Shown: positions 25,115 to 33,656 of the stretch, piece after piece
Layout: each line of letters begins with the position of its first letter
Position numbering within the stretch: position 1 is the stretch's first letter
Position numbers and translations under genes: made by a program
Assembly (NCBI GenBank): GCA_963849635.1
Contig: CAWKIA010000029.1
Span: forward strand, 104,803-168,802
Direction of reading: 5' to 3'
DNA length: 64,000 bases
From: CAVRUD01 sp963849635
Lineage (GTDB): Bacteria > Chloroflexota > Chloroflexia > Thermomicrobiales > UBA6265
The notes under the pieces: model-generated
The model's database searches: none
What the model was told of the DNA's origin: nothing
The model's input: the letters and a program-made list of their open reading frames with translations, nothing else

Positions 25115-26596
25115 CTATCGCCCCGCGCCGGCCGCCTCGGTGACCGGTATGACTGTCCGGCGGTCGCCGGTGCGGTGGCTGGCATCGTCGGCGGTCTCGC
25201 CCGCGGTGGCGGCGCGGACAGTCAGCGTCAGGCCATCGACCTTGGTCACGGCGATCGAGGTTCCGGCCGAGATCGCGGAGGTTCCATCGGCGAGGATGGC
25301 CTTCCATCGTTCGCCGTCGACAAAGACCTGGCCAGGTTTGCCTGGCTCGATCCCGATCTTGACAGTGCCGACCATGCCGATTAGGGCCGAGCGCCCGGTG
25401 GCCGGGCGGCGCCGGATCGCACGGACCAGACTGAAGCCAATCAGCAGGAAGAGGGCGACGAAGCAGGCGGTCACGGTCCAGATCACCGCGGCGGGCAGGT
25501 CGTAGCCGGGTGGGGCATTGCTGTCGATAAGAAGAAAGGAGCCGACAACGAAGCTGATCACCCCGCCGACGGTCAGCAAGCCCAGGGATGGCACGTAAAT
25601 ATCGGCGACAAACAACACCAGTCCCAGGGCCATCAGGAGCAGGCCGGCCCAGTTGACGGGGATGGTGCCCAGGGCGAAGAGGCCGAAGAGCAGGCAAACC
25701 GCGCCGACCGTGCCGGGGACGAGCGTACCCGGGTTTGAGAGTTCGAGGAAGAGCCCCAGGCTGCCGAGGCTGAGCAGGATGTAAGCGATGGTCGGGTCGG
25801 CCAGGAGCTGGAGTAATCCTTCGAGCGGGTTCATGCCGACATCGTGCAGGCGCGCGTTCGCGGTCCGCAAAGCCACCGTCGAGCCGTCGGCCATGACGAC
25901 CTGGCGGCCGTCGATCTCGGTCAGCAGGGTGGCGAGATCGGGCGCGACGATGTCGATGACGCCGAGGGAAAGGGCGTCGTCGGCGGTGATGTTGACCGCG
26001 TTGCGCACGGCGTCTTCGGCCCATTGGGCGTTGCGGCCGCGCAGGTTAGCCAAATTGACGATCTGGGCGACCGCGTCATTGACCACCTTGCGGTCCATGG
26101 CGGTCTCTTCGTCGTCGTCATCGCCGCCGAGGGAGACCGGGGTGGCCGAGCCGATGTTGGTGCCTGGCGCCATCGCGGCGACGTGGGCGGCGTAGGTGAT
26201 GTAGACCCCGGCCGAGGCGGCCCGGGCCCCGCGCGGGGCGACGTAGACAATTACCGGGATCTCGCTCTCCAGGATGTCCCGGATGATGTCGTCCATCGCC
26301 GAGCTGAGGCCGCCCGGCGTGTCCATCTCGAGCACGACTGCGGATCGCCCGTCCTCCTCGGCGCTGCCGATAGCCCGGTCGATGTAGCGGGCCATGACCG
26401 GCGTGATCGTGCCGTCGAGCTCGACCACGTCGATTTCGGGCTGATCGTCACCCTGGATCCGGGCGAAAGCGTCCGCGGCCGTGGGCAGGAGGGTGCCGAG
26501 AAGGCCGAGTACGATGAGTGCTAGCCACAAATATCTGAGGAGGCTGGTGCCGGAGAGGAAGCCTGGGGAGTGGCGGGCGTAGCGATTGGTGGGCAT
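25115..26596 (-). CDS. NfeD family membrane serine protease
   Basis: A 493-residue NfeD1b protein. After an N-terminal signal/membrane segment comes a ClpP-like domain with MDTPGGLSSAMDDII and the catalytic Ser region ASAGVYITYAAH. The Ser-Lys dyad Lys is likely in the MDRKVVND helix. Four or five membrane helices follow (about 290-400), then a C-terminal OB-fold (GMVGTVKIGIEPGKPGQVFV). Such proteins cut the hydrophobic C-terminus of stomatins. The ATG at 26596 follows GGAGGG. A slipin gene lies downstream on the same strand. Confidence 0.88.
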   Translation of the reverse strand: MPTNRYARHSPGFLSGTSLLRYLWLALIVLGLLGTLLPTAADAFARIQGDDQPEIDVVELDGTITPVMARYIDRAIGSAEEDGRSAVVLEMDTPGGLSSAMDDIIRDILESEIPVIVYVAPRGARAASAGVYITYAAHVAAMAPGTNIGSATPVSLGGDDDDEETAMDRKVVNDAVAQIVNLANLRGRNAQWAEDAVRNAVNITADDALSLGVIDIVAPDLATLLTEIDGRQVVMADGSTVALRTANARLHDVGMNPLEGLLQLLADPTIAYILLSLGSLGLFLELSNPGTLVPGTVGAVCLLFGLFALGTIPVNWAGLLLMALGLVLFVADIYVPSLGLLTVGGVISFVVGSFLLIDSNAPPGYDLPAAVIWTVTACFVALFLLIGFSLVRAIRRRPATGRSALIGMVGTVKIGIEPGKPGQVFVDGERWKAILADGTSAISAGTSIAVTKVDGLTLTVRAATAGETADDASHRTGDRRTVIPVTEAAGAGR

Positions 26597-26789
26597 TTTG
26601 GTCCCTCCGTCGATGTTGTCATCGAGTATATGGGACAGCCAGACCCAAATCGTCCAAACCACGACAGTTTTGGCCGAGAATCGGTCTCATCCGTATCTTT
26701 CGCAACGGGCCGAACTCTGCGGCACTGGTCCGCAATACTGCTTAGACGCCGGTCACCGCACGATCCGGTCTTGACGGAAGCCCATGCGC

Positions 26790-27134
26790 TTAGGACGCGT
26801 GTCGGGTCCGGGAAACGACAGCGATTCCGGCACGAGATTGGGATGCGGGCTTCGGAGAAACGACGATCTCAATGTTGTGGCCCAGGGCATTGAGGAGGCG
26901 GAAGAGTCGCTCCGTTGAGAATCCTTCAAGTCGCCCGCGAAGCACCATGGACACCTTCGGCTGATCAATCCCCAAGACGGCGGCCGCTTCGGATTGGCTC
27001 CAACCATGGCGTTCGATGATCTTGGCGATTTCGTGCGCGAGCTGGGCCTTGGTGAGCATTTCTTCCGGCTCGTCCAAGCCAAGATCGGCGAAAACATTGC
27101 CACTGCTCTCCACAAATAGTGGTTCCTCGCTCAT
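26790..27134 (-). CDS. higA: XRE-family antitoxin HigA
   Basis: A 114-residue protein with a helix-turn-helix at about residues 40-75 (HGWSQSEAAAVLGIDQPKVSMVLRG) and the following GFSTERLFRLLNALGHNIEI, typical of HigA-2/XRE antitoxins. It overlaps the toxin gene by four bases (ATGA), with the toxin first, the usual HigBA order. The N-terminus is acidic. The palindrome upstream of the operon is the likely operator. Confidence 0.87.
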   Translation of the reverse strand: MSEEPLFVESSGNVFADLGLDEPEEMLTKAQLAHEIAKIIERHGWSQSEAAAVLGIDQPKVSMVLRGRLEGFSTERLFRLLNALGHNIEIVVSPKPASQSRAGIAVVSRTRHAS

Positions 27135-27499
27135 GTTCTCTCACCTTCGTGTGTCTGATGCTGTGACGCAATGGCTTGCGCCTGACGAAGTCGTTGGCGG
27201 ATCAGGTCAAGTTCTCGCGTCGGTGTTGCAATGCCATGCTTGGTCTTCTTCTGAACCGCATGGAGCACAAAGACAGCGTCCGGCAGAGTGAGCGTGTAAA
27301 CAGCGCGAAACGTATCTCCCGAGAAATCCTCTGTTATCTCCAGGACTCCAGCCCCGCCATAACCCTTCAGTGGCTTCGCGTTTGGATGCTTTGCGCCATC
27401 CTGGGCTCGAAACAGTGCATAGCCCAATGTGGCTTGAACTTCTCTCGGAAACGATCGCAAATCATCAAGGCTTGAGCCAACCCAAACGACACGTCTCAT
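27131..27499 (-). CDS. higB: HigB/Gp49-like toxin (RelE superfamily)
   Basis: A 122-residue phage Gp49/HigB-like ribosome-dependent mRNA interferase. Conserved stretches are SLDDLRSFPREVQATLGYAL, KPLKGYGGAGVLEI, FRAVYTLTLPDAVFVLHAVQKK and the tail TKHGIATPTRELDLIRQRL. It is the first gene of the operon. No Shine-Dalgarno sequence precedes the ATG, and the predicted promoter would start transcription at or next to it, so translation may be leaderless. Confidence 0.87.
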   Translation of the reverse strand: MRRVVWVGSSLDDLRSFPREVQATLGYALFRAQDGAKHPNAKPLKGYGGAGVLEITEDFSGDTFRAVYTLTLPDAVFVLHAVQKKTKHGIATPTRELDLIRQRLRQAQAIASQHQTHEGERT

Positions 27500-27503
27500 A
27501 CAG

Positions 27504-27533
27504 CTATCATGCCAGATCTGGCATAGGTGTCAA
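27504..27533 (-). promoter_or_regulatory. higBA promoter with embedded operator
   Basis: On the minus strand TTGACA (27528-27533) and TGATAG (27504-27509) have an 18-base spacer. The perfect 16-base palindrome ATGCCAGATCTGGCAT (27509-27524) fills the spacer. Binding of HigA there would block the polymerase. The expected start of transcription is at about 27498, on the higB ATG. Confidence 0.65.
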
Positions 27534-27697
27534 TGGCAGCATAGCAGAAAGGAGGTCGCCCGTTGGGTTGCCGATCGATCACGTTGTCTTCGAGGTGTCC
27601 GGAACCTGCTTCCTGGAGGCCGCCGAGATCATTGAGGTCGACGATTGCCCCGTTGTCGCAATGAGCCTGAGCTGGTCAGTTCCTGAAATTCTGTACA

Positions 27698-28315
27698 TCA
27701 GCCCAGGCGGTCTGCCCAGGCGAACCGTGTAACGCCGTCGTCGCCTCCAGAGGCTGTCCCCACGACAGTAAAGCCCGCGGCGCCGAGGGCTTCGGCGACG
27801 TCCGCGGCCGGAATGTCGCGGGAGCGGCTGCCGTAACTCCCAGCAATGAGCCGTCCTTCGGGAGCGACCACCTGATCCATCAATCGGTGCAGATGCTGGG
27901 TCATGTATCGAGGGGGCACCTGGTCCAGAAGCATGTAGACATACTTGAACGGCCGGTTCGGCTGCCACGACCACGCATTCCCAACGAAAAAATTGCCGGC
28001 GAAATCGGGCAGGCGATGCCGAGCCAGCGCAATCAGCCCGGCTCCGATGTCCAGGCCGTACGGCGTGATGTCGAGGCCGCGCTCTTTGCCCCATGCGACG
28101 AGGCACTCGAGGAGATAGCCGTTGGCGCAACCTATATCGAGCACAGTGCCGCTCTGGTCAATGGCGTAGAGGATCGGCTCGCGCTCACGCCGCCATCGAA
28201 TTGCGCCGCCGCCGAAGCCAGATTGCCGGATTGGGTCTGTCTCCGCCAGGTACGATGCTTCCAGGGCTTTCAGTTCGTCCAAATAATCCGCGGGAAGGTC
28301 GTCGGCGTGGTTCAT
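27698..28315 (-). CDS. Class I SAM-dependent methyltransferase
   Basis: A 205-residue methyltransferase. Motif I is VLDIGCANGYLLECLVAWG; later strands include YGLDIGAGLIALAR, YVYMLLDQVPPRYM and GRLIAGSYGSRSRDI. The substrate is unknown. The ATG at 28315 lies four bases after the stop of the response regulator, with no independent binding site, so its translation probably depends on the upstream gene. It is the last gene of the two-component operon. Confidence 0.8.
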   Translation of the reverse strand: MNHADDLPADYLDELKALEASYLAETDPIRQSGFGGGAIRWRREREPILYAIDQSGTVLDIGCANGYLLECLVAWGKERGLDITPYGLDIGAGLIALARHRLPDFAGNFFVGNAWSWQPNRPFKYVYMLLDQVPPRYMTQHLHRLMDQVVAPEGRLIAGSYGSRSRDIPAADVAEALGAAGFTVVGTASGGDDGVTRFAWADRLG

Positions 28316-28319
28316 GGAC

Positions 28320-29012
28320 TCAGTCCGATCCCAACCCGGCGTCCCTGGCCCGGATGATCGCTTCGGCCCGGTCGGCGACCTGGAGTTTGGCGAAGATGTT
28401 GCTGACGTGGTTGGCAACGGTTTTGGGAGCGATCGAGAGGGAGCGGGCGATGGCGGGGTTGTTCTGGCCGCGGGCGATTAGGTGGAGGATCTCGCGCTCG
28501 CGCTCGGTCAGGTCGGGGAAGACCTGGGGGGCGCGCTCAATGCGCGGGGCGGCGAAATAGGAGAGCACCCTGGTGGCGATGGCTGGACTAAAAATTGCCT
28601 CGCCCGCACCGACCGCCCGGATCGCCCGGATGATCTCATCCTCATCGGCGTCTTTGAGGATGTAGCCCCGGGCACCTGCCCGAAGGGCAGTAAAGACCGA
28701 GTCATCATCTTCGAAGAGGGTAACGACCAGGATCTTGATCGCGGGGTGGTCGTGCAGGATCGCGCGGGTGGCGGCGATCCCGCTGACCTCCGGCATCTGG
28801 AGATCCATCAGGATCACGTCCGGCTGGACATCGGCTGCTACAGAGATCACCTCGGCTCCGGTCGCGGCTTCGCCCACGATGGCGAAGTCCGGGACGGCGC
28901 CGAGAAGGGTGCGCATCCCCTTGCGCACCAGCGGGTGGTCGTCCGCGATCAGCAGGCGGAGCAGTGTGTCCTGCTCATGGTTGGCGTGCAGGGCCGAATT
29001 GTCCACGGGCAC
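28320..29012 (-). CDS. NarL/LuxR-type response regulator
   Basis: A 230-residue two-domain regulator. The receiver domain has LLIADDHPLVRKGMRTLL, the phosphoacceptor Asp in DVILMDLQMPEVSG, and ARGYILKDADEDEI. The LuxR-type HTH has LTEREREILHLIARGQNNPA and IAPKTVANHVSNIFAKLQV. It sits ten bases downstream of the histidine kinase and is surely its partner. The start is GTG; a second GTG two codons on is equally possible. Confidence 0.92.
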   Translation of the reverse strand: MPVDNSALHANHEQDTLLRLLIADDHPLVRKGMRTLLGAVPDFAIVGEAATGAEVISVAADVQPDVILMDLQMPEVSGIAATRAILHDHPAIKILVVTLFEDDDSVFTALRAGARGYILKDADEDEIIRAIRAVGAGEAIFSPAIATRVLSYFAAPRIERAPQVFPDLTEREREILHLIARGQNNPAIARSLSIAPKTVANHVSNIFAKLQVADRAEAIIRARDAGLGSD

Positions 29013-29021
29013 CTCAACTGG

Positions 29022-30641
29022 TCAGGACGGCAGCGGCAGCGTCGCCCGGACGACCGTGCCGCCGTCCTCCCCAGGGGATACGGTACAGGTGCCGCCCAGT
29101 TCGGCCGCGCGCTCTCGCATCGAACCGAGACCGATCCCGGCGGCTGCTCCTGCGGGCAGACCAACGCCGTCGTCGGCAATCGAGAGCCGGACGGCGCGGT
29201 CGGCCACATACAGATGGACGGTGCACCGCGAGGCGGCGGCGTGGCGCACAACGTTGGTTAGCGCCTCCTCCATGATGCGGTACAGCGCGACTTCGACCGC
29301 GGCGGGGAGGGTGGACAGGTCGGCCGGGGCGTCGAAGATAACGTGCAGGCTGCCGCCTTCCACCGGCCCTTCGAAGCGGCGGGCACGCTCTCGCAATGCC
29401 CCAACCAGGCCGAGTTCGTCCAGGCTGGGCGGCCGCAGTCCGTGAACCAGCCGCCGGATCTCAGCGACGGACGCCTTCAATTCGGTGCGTAGTTCGTTGG
29501 CAATGATGGCCGCTCCCGCGGGATCGCGGTTGATCTGGGACCGCAGAGCTGCCGCCTGGATCGCCAGGGCGGAGAGCTGAGAGCCGAGGCCGTCGTGTAG
29601 GTCGCGGCGCAGGCGGCGACGCTCTTCCTCGCGGGCGGTCACCAGGCGCTCCCGGGCCCGCTGTAGGTCGACGGTGAGCCGGACCGCGTGAGCGGCGATG
29701 CCTGCCTGGCGGGCGAGATCGGCCAGCAGGCGGCGGTCGGCAGGGCCAAAGATTTCTCCGGGCGATCGAGGGGCAACGACCAACTCCCCGACTGGTTCCG
29801 ACTGGTAGACCAAGGGTAGCCGCAGCACACCGGCCACTGGCGTTCCCGCCGTCGCCAAGACCTGATCTGTCCCGTCGTTCAGCACGATGGCGGCGTAGGG
29901 TAGGCGGAGGGACTCGGTCAAGGTACGGACGATGGCTGGGAGGATCTCGTCCGGGGCGATGGTCCCTTCCAGGCGCTGGCCTAGCCGGGAAAGGACGCTA
30001 TAGGGCTCGTCGCGCTCTCCGTAGAGCAGGCGGTTGACTCCGCGTTGGACCCGCTCCCGAACCGGTTGAAATCCGAGGGCGACCAACCCGGTCGCGATCA
30101 CCGAGAGGACGAAGTTGTCACGCACGTCGATCAGGCGGCCCACTCCGGCGACGATCAGGGCGTAGGTTCCCACGACGAGCCCCGAGAGGAGCAGGTAAAC
30201 CAGCGTCCGGTTGATGATCAAGTCGATATCGAACAGCCGGTGGCGGAGAATCGCGATTGCCAGCGTCACAGGCAGGGCGGCGAGCAGCAGGGGCATCAGT
30301 AACACGAAGACCAACAGGATCGCCACGCCGCCAATACCGTGCTCGATCGCGCGGATGGCGGAATCCCCGATCACGAAGCCCATTCCGGAGATGGCCAGCC
30401 CGAAGACGACCCACTTCGTCTGCTGGCGCTCCTTCTCGGTCGATACTCGGCGGTAGCGATAGACCTGGGCGTAGATCGCGAGCAGGAGCGGTCCGACCGT
30501 CGAGGCGGCATTCAAGATCAGCGCGGTCGCCTCCCTACCCAGGTGGTCCTCCGGGACGAACAGCGTCTCCATCACCACGATGGTGAACGTGGCGACGAGC
30601 AGCAAGAGCGCCCAGCGCGCTCGCCGGTTAGCCCGGTGCAT
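29022..30641 (-). CDS. Sensor histidine kinase, NarX-like catalytic part
   Basis: A 539-residue ORF holding several membrane helices (to about residue 190), a GAF-like region, a HisKA_3 dimerisation helix with the phosphoacceptor His in RRRLRRDLHDGLGSQL, and an HATPase domain (EEALTNVVRHAAAS, LSIADDGVGLP, GLGSMRERAAELGG). It controls the adjacent LuxR-type regulator. The N-terminal membrane part continues in another frame upstream (30572-31360), so the real protein is probably about 780 residues and is split by a frame break near 30645. Phrases such as QVYRYRRVS and RQQTKWVVFG are typical of Thermomicrobia sensor kinases. Confidence 0.87.
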   Translation of the reverse strand: MHRANRRARWALLLLVATFTIVVMETLFVPEDHLGREATALILNAASTVGPLLLAIYAQVYRYRRVSTEKERQQTKWVVFGLAISGMGFVIGDSAIRAIEHGIGGVAILLVFVLLMPLLLAALPVTLAIAILRHRLFDIDLIINRTLVYLLLSGLVVGTYALIVAGVGRLIDVRDNFVLSVIATGLVALGFQPVRERVQRGVNRLLYGERDEPYSVLSRLGQRLEGTIAPDEILPAIVRTLTESLRLPYAAIVLNDGTDQVLATAGTPVAGVLRLPLVYQSEPVGELVVAPRSPGEIFGPADRRLLADLARQAGIAAHAVRLTVDLQRARERLVTAREEERRRLRRDLHDGLGSQLSALAIQAAALRSQINRDPAGAAIIANELRTELKASVAEIRRLVHGLRPPSLDELGLVGALRERARRFEGPVEGGSLHVIFDAPADLSTLPAAVEVALYRIMEEALTNVVRHAAASRCTVHLYVADRAVRLSIADDGVGLPAGAAAGIGLGSMRERAAELGGTCTVSPGEDGGTVVRATLPLPS

Positions 30642-31360
30642 TGCCCGGCCGCATCCGGATCGCGCAGGCGAGCGAAGAAGACATAGGCGACCGCCACCGC
30701 GAACGGCAGGATCGTCGTGAGGGCGCCCAGGAGGAATGTAGCCGAGTTGTCGTCGAGGTCCAGGTCGGGGAAAAAGGCGAACTGGCCGACGCCCAGGACC
30801 GCAAGTATGGCCATGACCGCAGTCCAGCGTGGGACGAAATGGCCGCTCGGAAAGATGAACGGCAGGGTAAAGAAAAAGGACATCCCGATCAGGGTGACCA
30901 GGCGGGCGAGGAAGATCCAGACCGGCTCGCCGGCGTAGTAGTCCGGGATGGACGGCGGGTACTGGGCGGCGGCCATCGCCACCAGGCCGATCGCGATCGT
31001 CGTCGCCATCCAGGTCCGCGCCCGCAGAATGAGCCAGGCCAGCACGATCTGCAGGGCGTTGCCGGCGATCCCGGCGACCAGGGAGACCAGGGCAAGCGTC
31101 TCAGGCGACATCCCGAGGTCGCGCAGACCCTGGCGCAGGGCGTCGGGATCGTTGATCGAGGGATCGGTGAGGTCAGCGCCTTCCCGATACGCGATCGGCG
31201 CGGTCTTGATGAGCACCGCGAGGGATACGGCGAGTGTGGCGAGCCAGAGGATCAAGCGCAGGCGGTCCCGTCCGCTCCACGCGGACCATGAGCGTACGGT
31301 CAGCGCCCGAGACTTCTGAGACTCTGATGTGGCGGCGGATGGGATCGATGCTTGGTGCAT
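30572..31360 (-). CDS. N-terminal membrane sensor part of the histidine kinase (split by frameshift)
   Basis: A 262-residue ORF with about six membrane helices (LILWLATLAVSLAVLI, LVSLVAGIAGNALQIVLAWL, MATTIAIGLVAMAA, FLARLVTLIGMSFFFTLPFI, VMAILAVLGVG, LPFAVAVAYVFFARL) and a PSGHFVPRW motif found in long sensor kinases of Chloroflexota. The last 30 residues (after DPDAAGQ) are out of frame and lose the hydrophobic pattern. In the other frame the sequence carries on as the kinase ORF. It is best read as the 5' part of the same gene. Confidence 0.65.
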   Translation of the reverse strand: MHQASIPSAATSESQKSRALTVRSWSAWSGRDRLRLILWLATLAVSLAVLIKTAPIAYREGADLTDPSINDPDALRQGLRDLGMSPETLALVSLVAGIAGNALQIVLAWLILRARTWMATTIAIGLVAMAAAQYPPSIPDYYAGEPVWIFLARLVTLIGMSFFFTLPFIFPSGHFVPRWTAVMAILAVLGVGQFAFFPDLDLDDNSATFLLGALTTILPFAVAVAYVFFARLRDPDAAGQCTGLTGERAGRSCCSSPRSPSW

Positions 31361-31439
31361 GGGCCGCTCATTCCCGTGATCTTCCGATCAGGCGCTCGCG
31401 AGTTGGGGATTCCAGATACCCGGACGATAGCGGACGGAT

Positions 31440-31465
31440 GCGGCCGGGGCAAACTCCCCGGCCGC
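31440..31465 (-). terminator. Hairpin after second cupredoxin-like gene
   Basis: GCGGCCGGGG and its complement with a six-base loop, 17 bases past the stop at 31482. No U-tract follows. Confidence 0.55.
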
Positions 31466-31481
31466 GCCTGCTTGATTGCCT

Positions 31482-32387
31482 TTATGAGACGGTGATGACC
31501 TTGAGCATCCCGTCCATCGCGTGGACGGTGCCGTCATCGTTGGGGAAGGTGCAGATGACCGCGTAGGTGCCGGGCTCCAGGTCGACGATCATCCAGGCGG
31601 TGTTGCCGGGGGAGATCACGGCGCTGCCCTGGACCAGGGAGTTGATGAACTCGTCGTCCGGGCCGTTGTCCTCGGACTCCGCCAGCATGCTCTCCTCGGT
31701 CGTGCCCGCGGGCACCCGGATGATGACGGCCTCGTGCCAGACGGTGCCGGTGTTGGTGACCTTCCAGATCGTCTGACCGGCGGGGACGGCATCGTCGAGG
31801 CCCTCGAAGACCATCTCTTTCATGACGACGTCGAAGTCGGCGGCGGGCTCGGCGGGCGCCTCAGTGGAGGTTGCCTCGGCGACGTTGAAGGTGCCGACCA
31901 GGCCGCGGATGGGGTCGAGCAGGATGTAGCGCCCCGCCGCCAGATCGACGATGGCGTGATTCTCTTTTCCTGGTAGCGTCTGGTCGGCATTCCCGACCAC
32001 GTCGGCCTCGAAGAGCCACTCGGGGTCTTCTTCGGTCTGCATCGAGGTGGCGAGTTCCTCGTCCGTTACGTCGTCTGGAACCCGTAGCGTGAAGAAATGG
32101 CTCCAGAAGGTGCCGGCGTTGTGGTGCGTCTCGTAGTAGCGGCCGGCGGTGATCCCCTCTGGCACTACGAAGCCGGTATCGGTCGCGATGATCGTCAGCG
32201 CCGGGTAGCCCAAGGTCGCGGCGGAGGCTGGCTGGATCGGCACGGCTGCCGGCTCGGCGACTGGAGTGCCGTCCTGGGCTCGGGCGAGTGCGGTCGTTGC
32301 TGTGGCGACGATCGCCGCCAGCATAAGGCCGACCGACACCAGTCTCCAGACGAGAAACAGCGGTCGGCGGATTTGGAAACGATGCAT
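31482..32387 (-). CDS. Secreted cupredoxin-like protein, two domains
   Basis: A 301-residue paralog of the protein at 13097-13957. It has a signal peptide (about 1-37) and two beta-rich domains joined by an Ala/Glu-rich linker (about 160-180). The C-terminal domain keeps possible copper ligands: His in VWHEAVIIRVP, then Cys, His and Met in YAVICTFPNDDGTVHAMDGM. The first domain has two His (THHNAGTFWSHFF) and no Cys. GGGAG lies six bases before the ATG. A role in extracellular electron transfer or copper handling is possible but unproven. Confidence 0.75.
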   Translation of the reverse strand: MHRFQIRRPLFLVWRLVSVGLMLAAIVATATTALARAQDGTPVAEPAAVPIQPASAATLGYPALTIIATDTGFVVPEGITAGRYYETHHNAGTFWSHFFTLRVPDDVTDEELATSMQTEEDPEWLFEADVVGNADQTLPGKENHAIVDLAAGRYILLDPIRGLVGTFNVAEATSTEAPAEPAADFDVVMKEMVFEGLDDAVPAGQTIWKVTNTGTVWHEAVIIRVPAGTTEESMLAESEDNGPDDEFINSLVQGSAVISPGNTAWMIVDLEPGTYAVICTFPNDDGTVHAMDGMLKVITVS

Positions 32388-32538
32388 GGTGAACTCCCAT
32401 CCTGGTGGACGATGTCGTTCCGCGATCGATATCGATCACGACAGGCCGAGGATAGGAGCCGCACCTTCCCGGGCGGGAGTGGACACAATCCCGATTCACC
32501 CGGGAATGGTTCCCGATCTGGTTCTGGGGTAGGTGGTT

Positions 32539-33237
32539 TTAGTACCAGCGCGCCGCGTCCAGCTTGCGGACGTACTTTCGGTCATCGCGGAAGGGATTGC
32601 CCCGGGCCAGAAGGGCCGGAAGTGACAAGATGAGGGAGCAGATCGTCAGGAGGACGGTCCAGGTCGTGCTGAACCCGGCGTCCCGGCTCAGCTTCCAGGT
32701 CATCACGAACGGAAATGCGACTACAAAGAGATAAGCCCCATAGCCGACCAAGGCGATGATGGTGCGGAAGAACCAGGCCGATGCGAACAGATTCCATAGG
32801 ACGATGAAGGGTGTTGGATGGGTGAGGTGCCAGAGATTGGGGCACAGGCCCAGATAGCGCTCCTTGAGTAGGTCGGAGAGCTTGATCTGGGTAAAGGATT
32901 CGGCGGCCGCGAGCGACGAGGCGTGGTAGATCGCCAACGAACTGAGGATCAGGGTGGCGAAGGCCGCGAAGTGCTTGTTGAGTGTCAACTCAAAGAACGG
33001 GACGGTGATCTTATCCTCGACCCCGATGCTCTTTCCGAAGGCGAGGCAGAGGGTAATGACGATCAGGACGTAGTAGGTCAGGTAGGCCCTGCCCGCCGAG
33101 AGCGTGAGTTCGTTTGCGATGACGTAGGTCTTCTCGATCTGAAAATCGAGGGCAGCCTCGCGCAGCTCCGGCGTGATGGCGGGATCGGGCGCGCCTGTTG
33201 AAACGTGGTCGGACGGGGCAGGCAGCGGCGACGCCAT
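32539..33237 (-). CDS. Multi-pass membrane protein of unknown function
   Basis: A 232-residue protein with about six hydrophobic helices (YYVLIVITLCLAFG, FAAFATLILSSLAIYHASSL, FIVLWNLFASAWFF, IIALVGYGAYLFVVAFPFVM, TWTVLLTICSLILSLPALL). Charged ends include a C-terminal RDDRKYVRKLDAARWY. No transporter or enzyme motif was recognised. The ATG at 33237 follows GAGGAG by four bases; a longer frame upstream has no signal. Confidence 0.65.
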   Translation of the reverse strand: MASPLPAPSDHVSTGAPDPAITPELREAALDFQIEKTYVIANELTLSAGRAYLTYYVLIVITLCLAFGKSIGVEDKITVPFFELTLNKHFAAFATLILSSLAIYHASSLAAAESFTQIKLSDLLKERYLGLCPNLWHLTHPTPFIVLWNLFASAWFFRTIIALVGYGAYLFVVAFPFVMTWKLSRDAGFSTTWTVLLTICSLILSLPALLARGNPFRDDRKYVRKLDAARWY

Positions 33238-33656
33238 CGCTCTCCTCGGTTGATCGGGACTTGAGTGAAAGGATATCGCCAAACCGTGTTCCGGAGGGTG
33301 GGGCTTGGCCACCAAGTAGGTCGCCGGGATGATGACACAGGGCAATCGCATTTGACCCCCGGTTGGCTCCCAACGCCTGGGCTCGCAGCTCCTGAGCCCC
33401 GGACAATCCACCTGAACCACCGGAAAACCTCGGGAAATCTCACCTCACGGATGGGAAACGTGATCCTGGGTGACTGACTTCTGGCCACAGCGGGGGTCTC
33501 AGATGCTCCGGCGAGTCCAAATGCGATTGCCCTGGTCAGGCAGTGCCGTCTCCTGGAAGGGCAGCGCTGCAGCGTGGTACGTTCCCGCTTCTGTCCGGCT
33601 CGGCAGTGCAGACGTTGGTGTGGACCGAGCGCCTCATCGCCTGAGGAGGGTTGGGC
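33238..33656. other. Intergenic region between divergent genes
   Basis: A 419-base gap between the membrane protein and a methyltransferase transcribed the other way. I see no repeat, hairpin or clear promoter beyond the GAGGAGGG binding site right before 33657. Confidence 0.55.
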
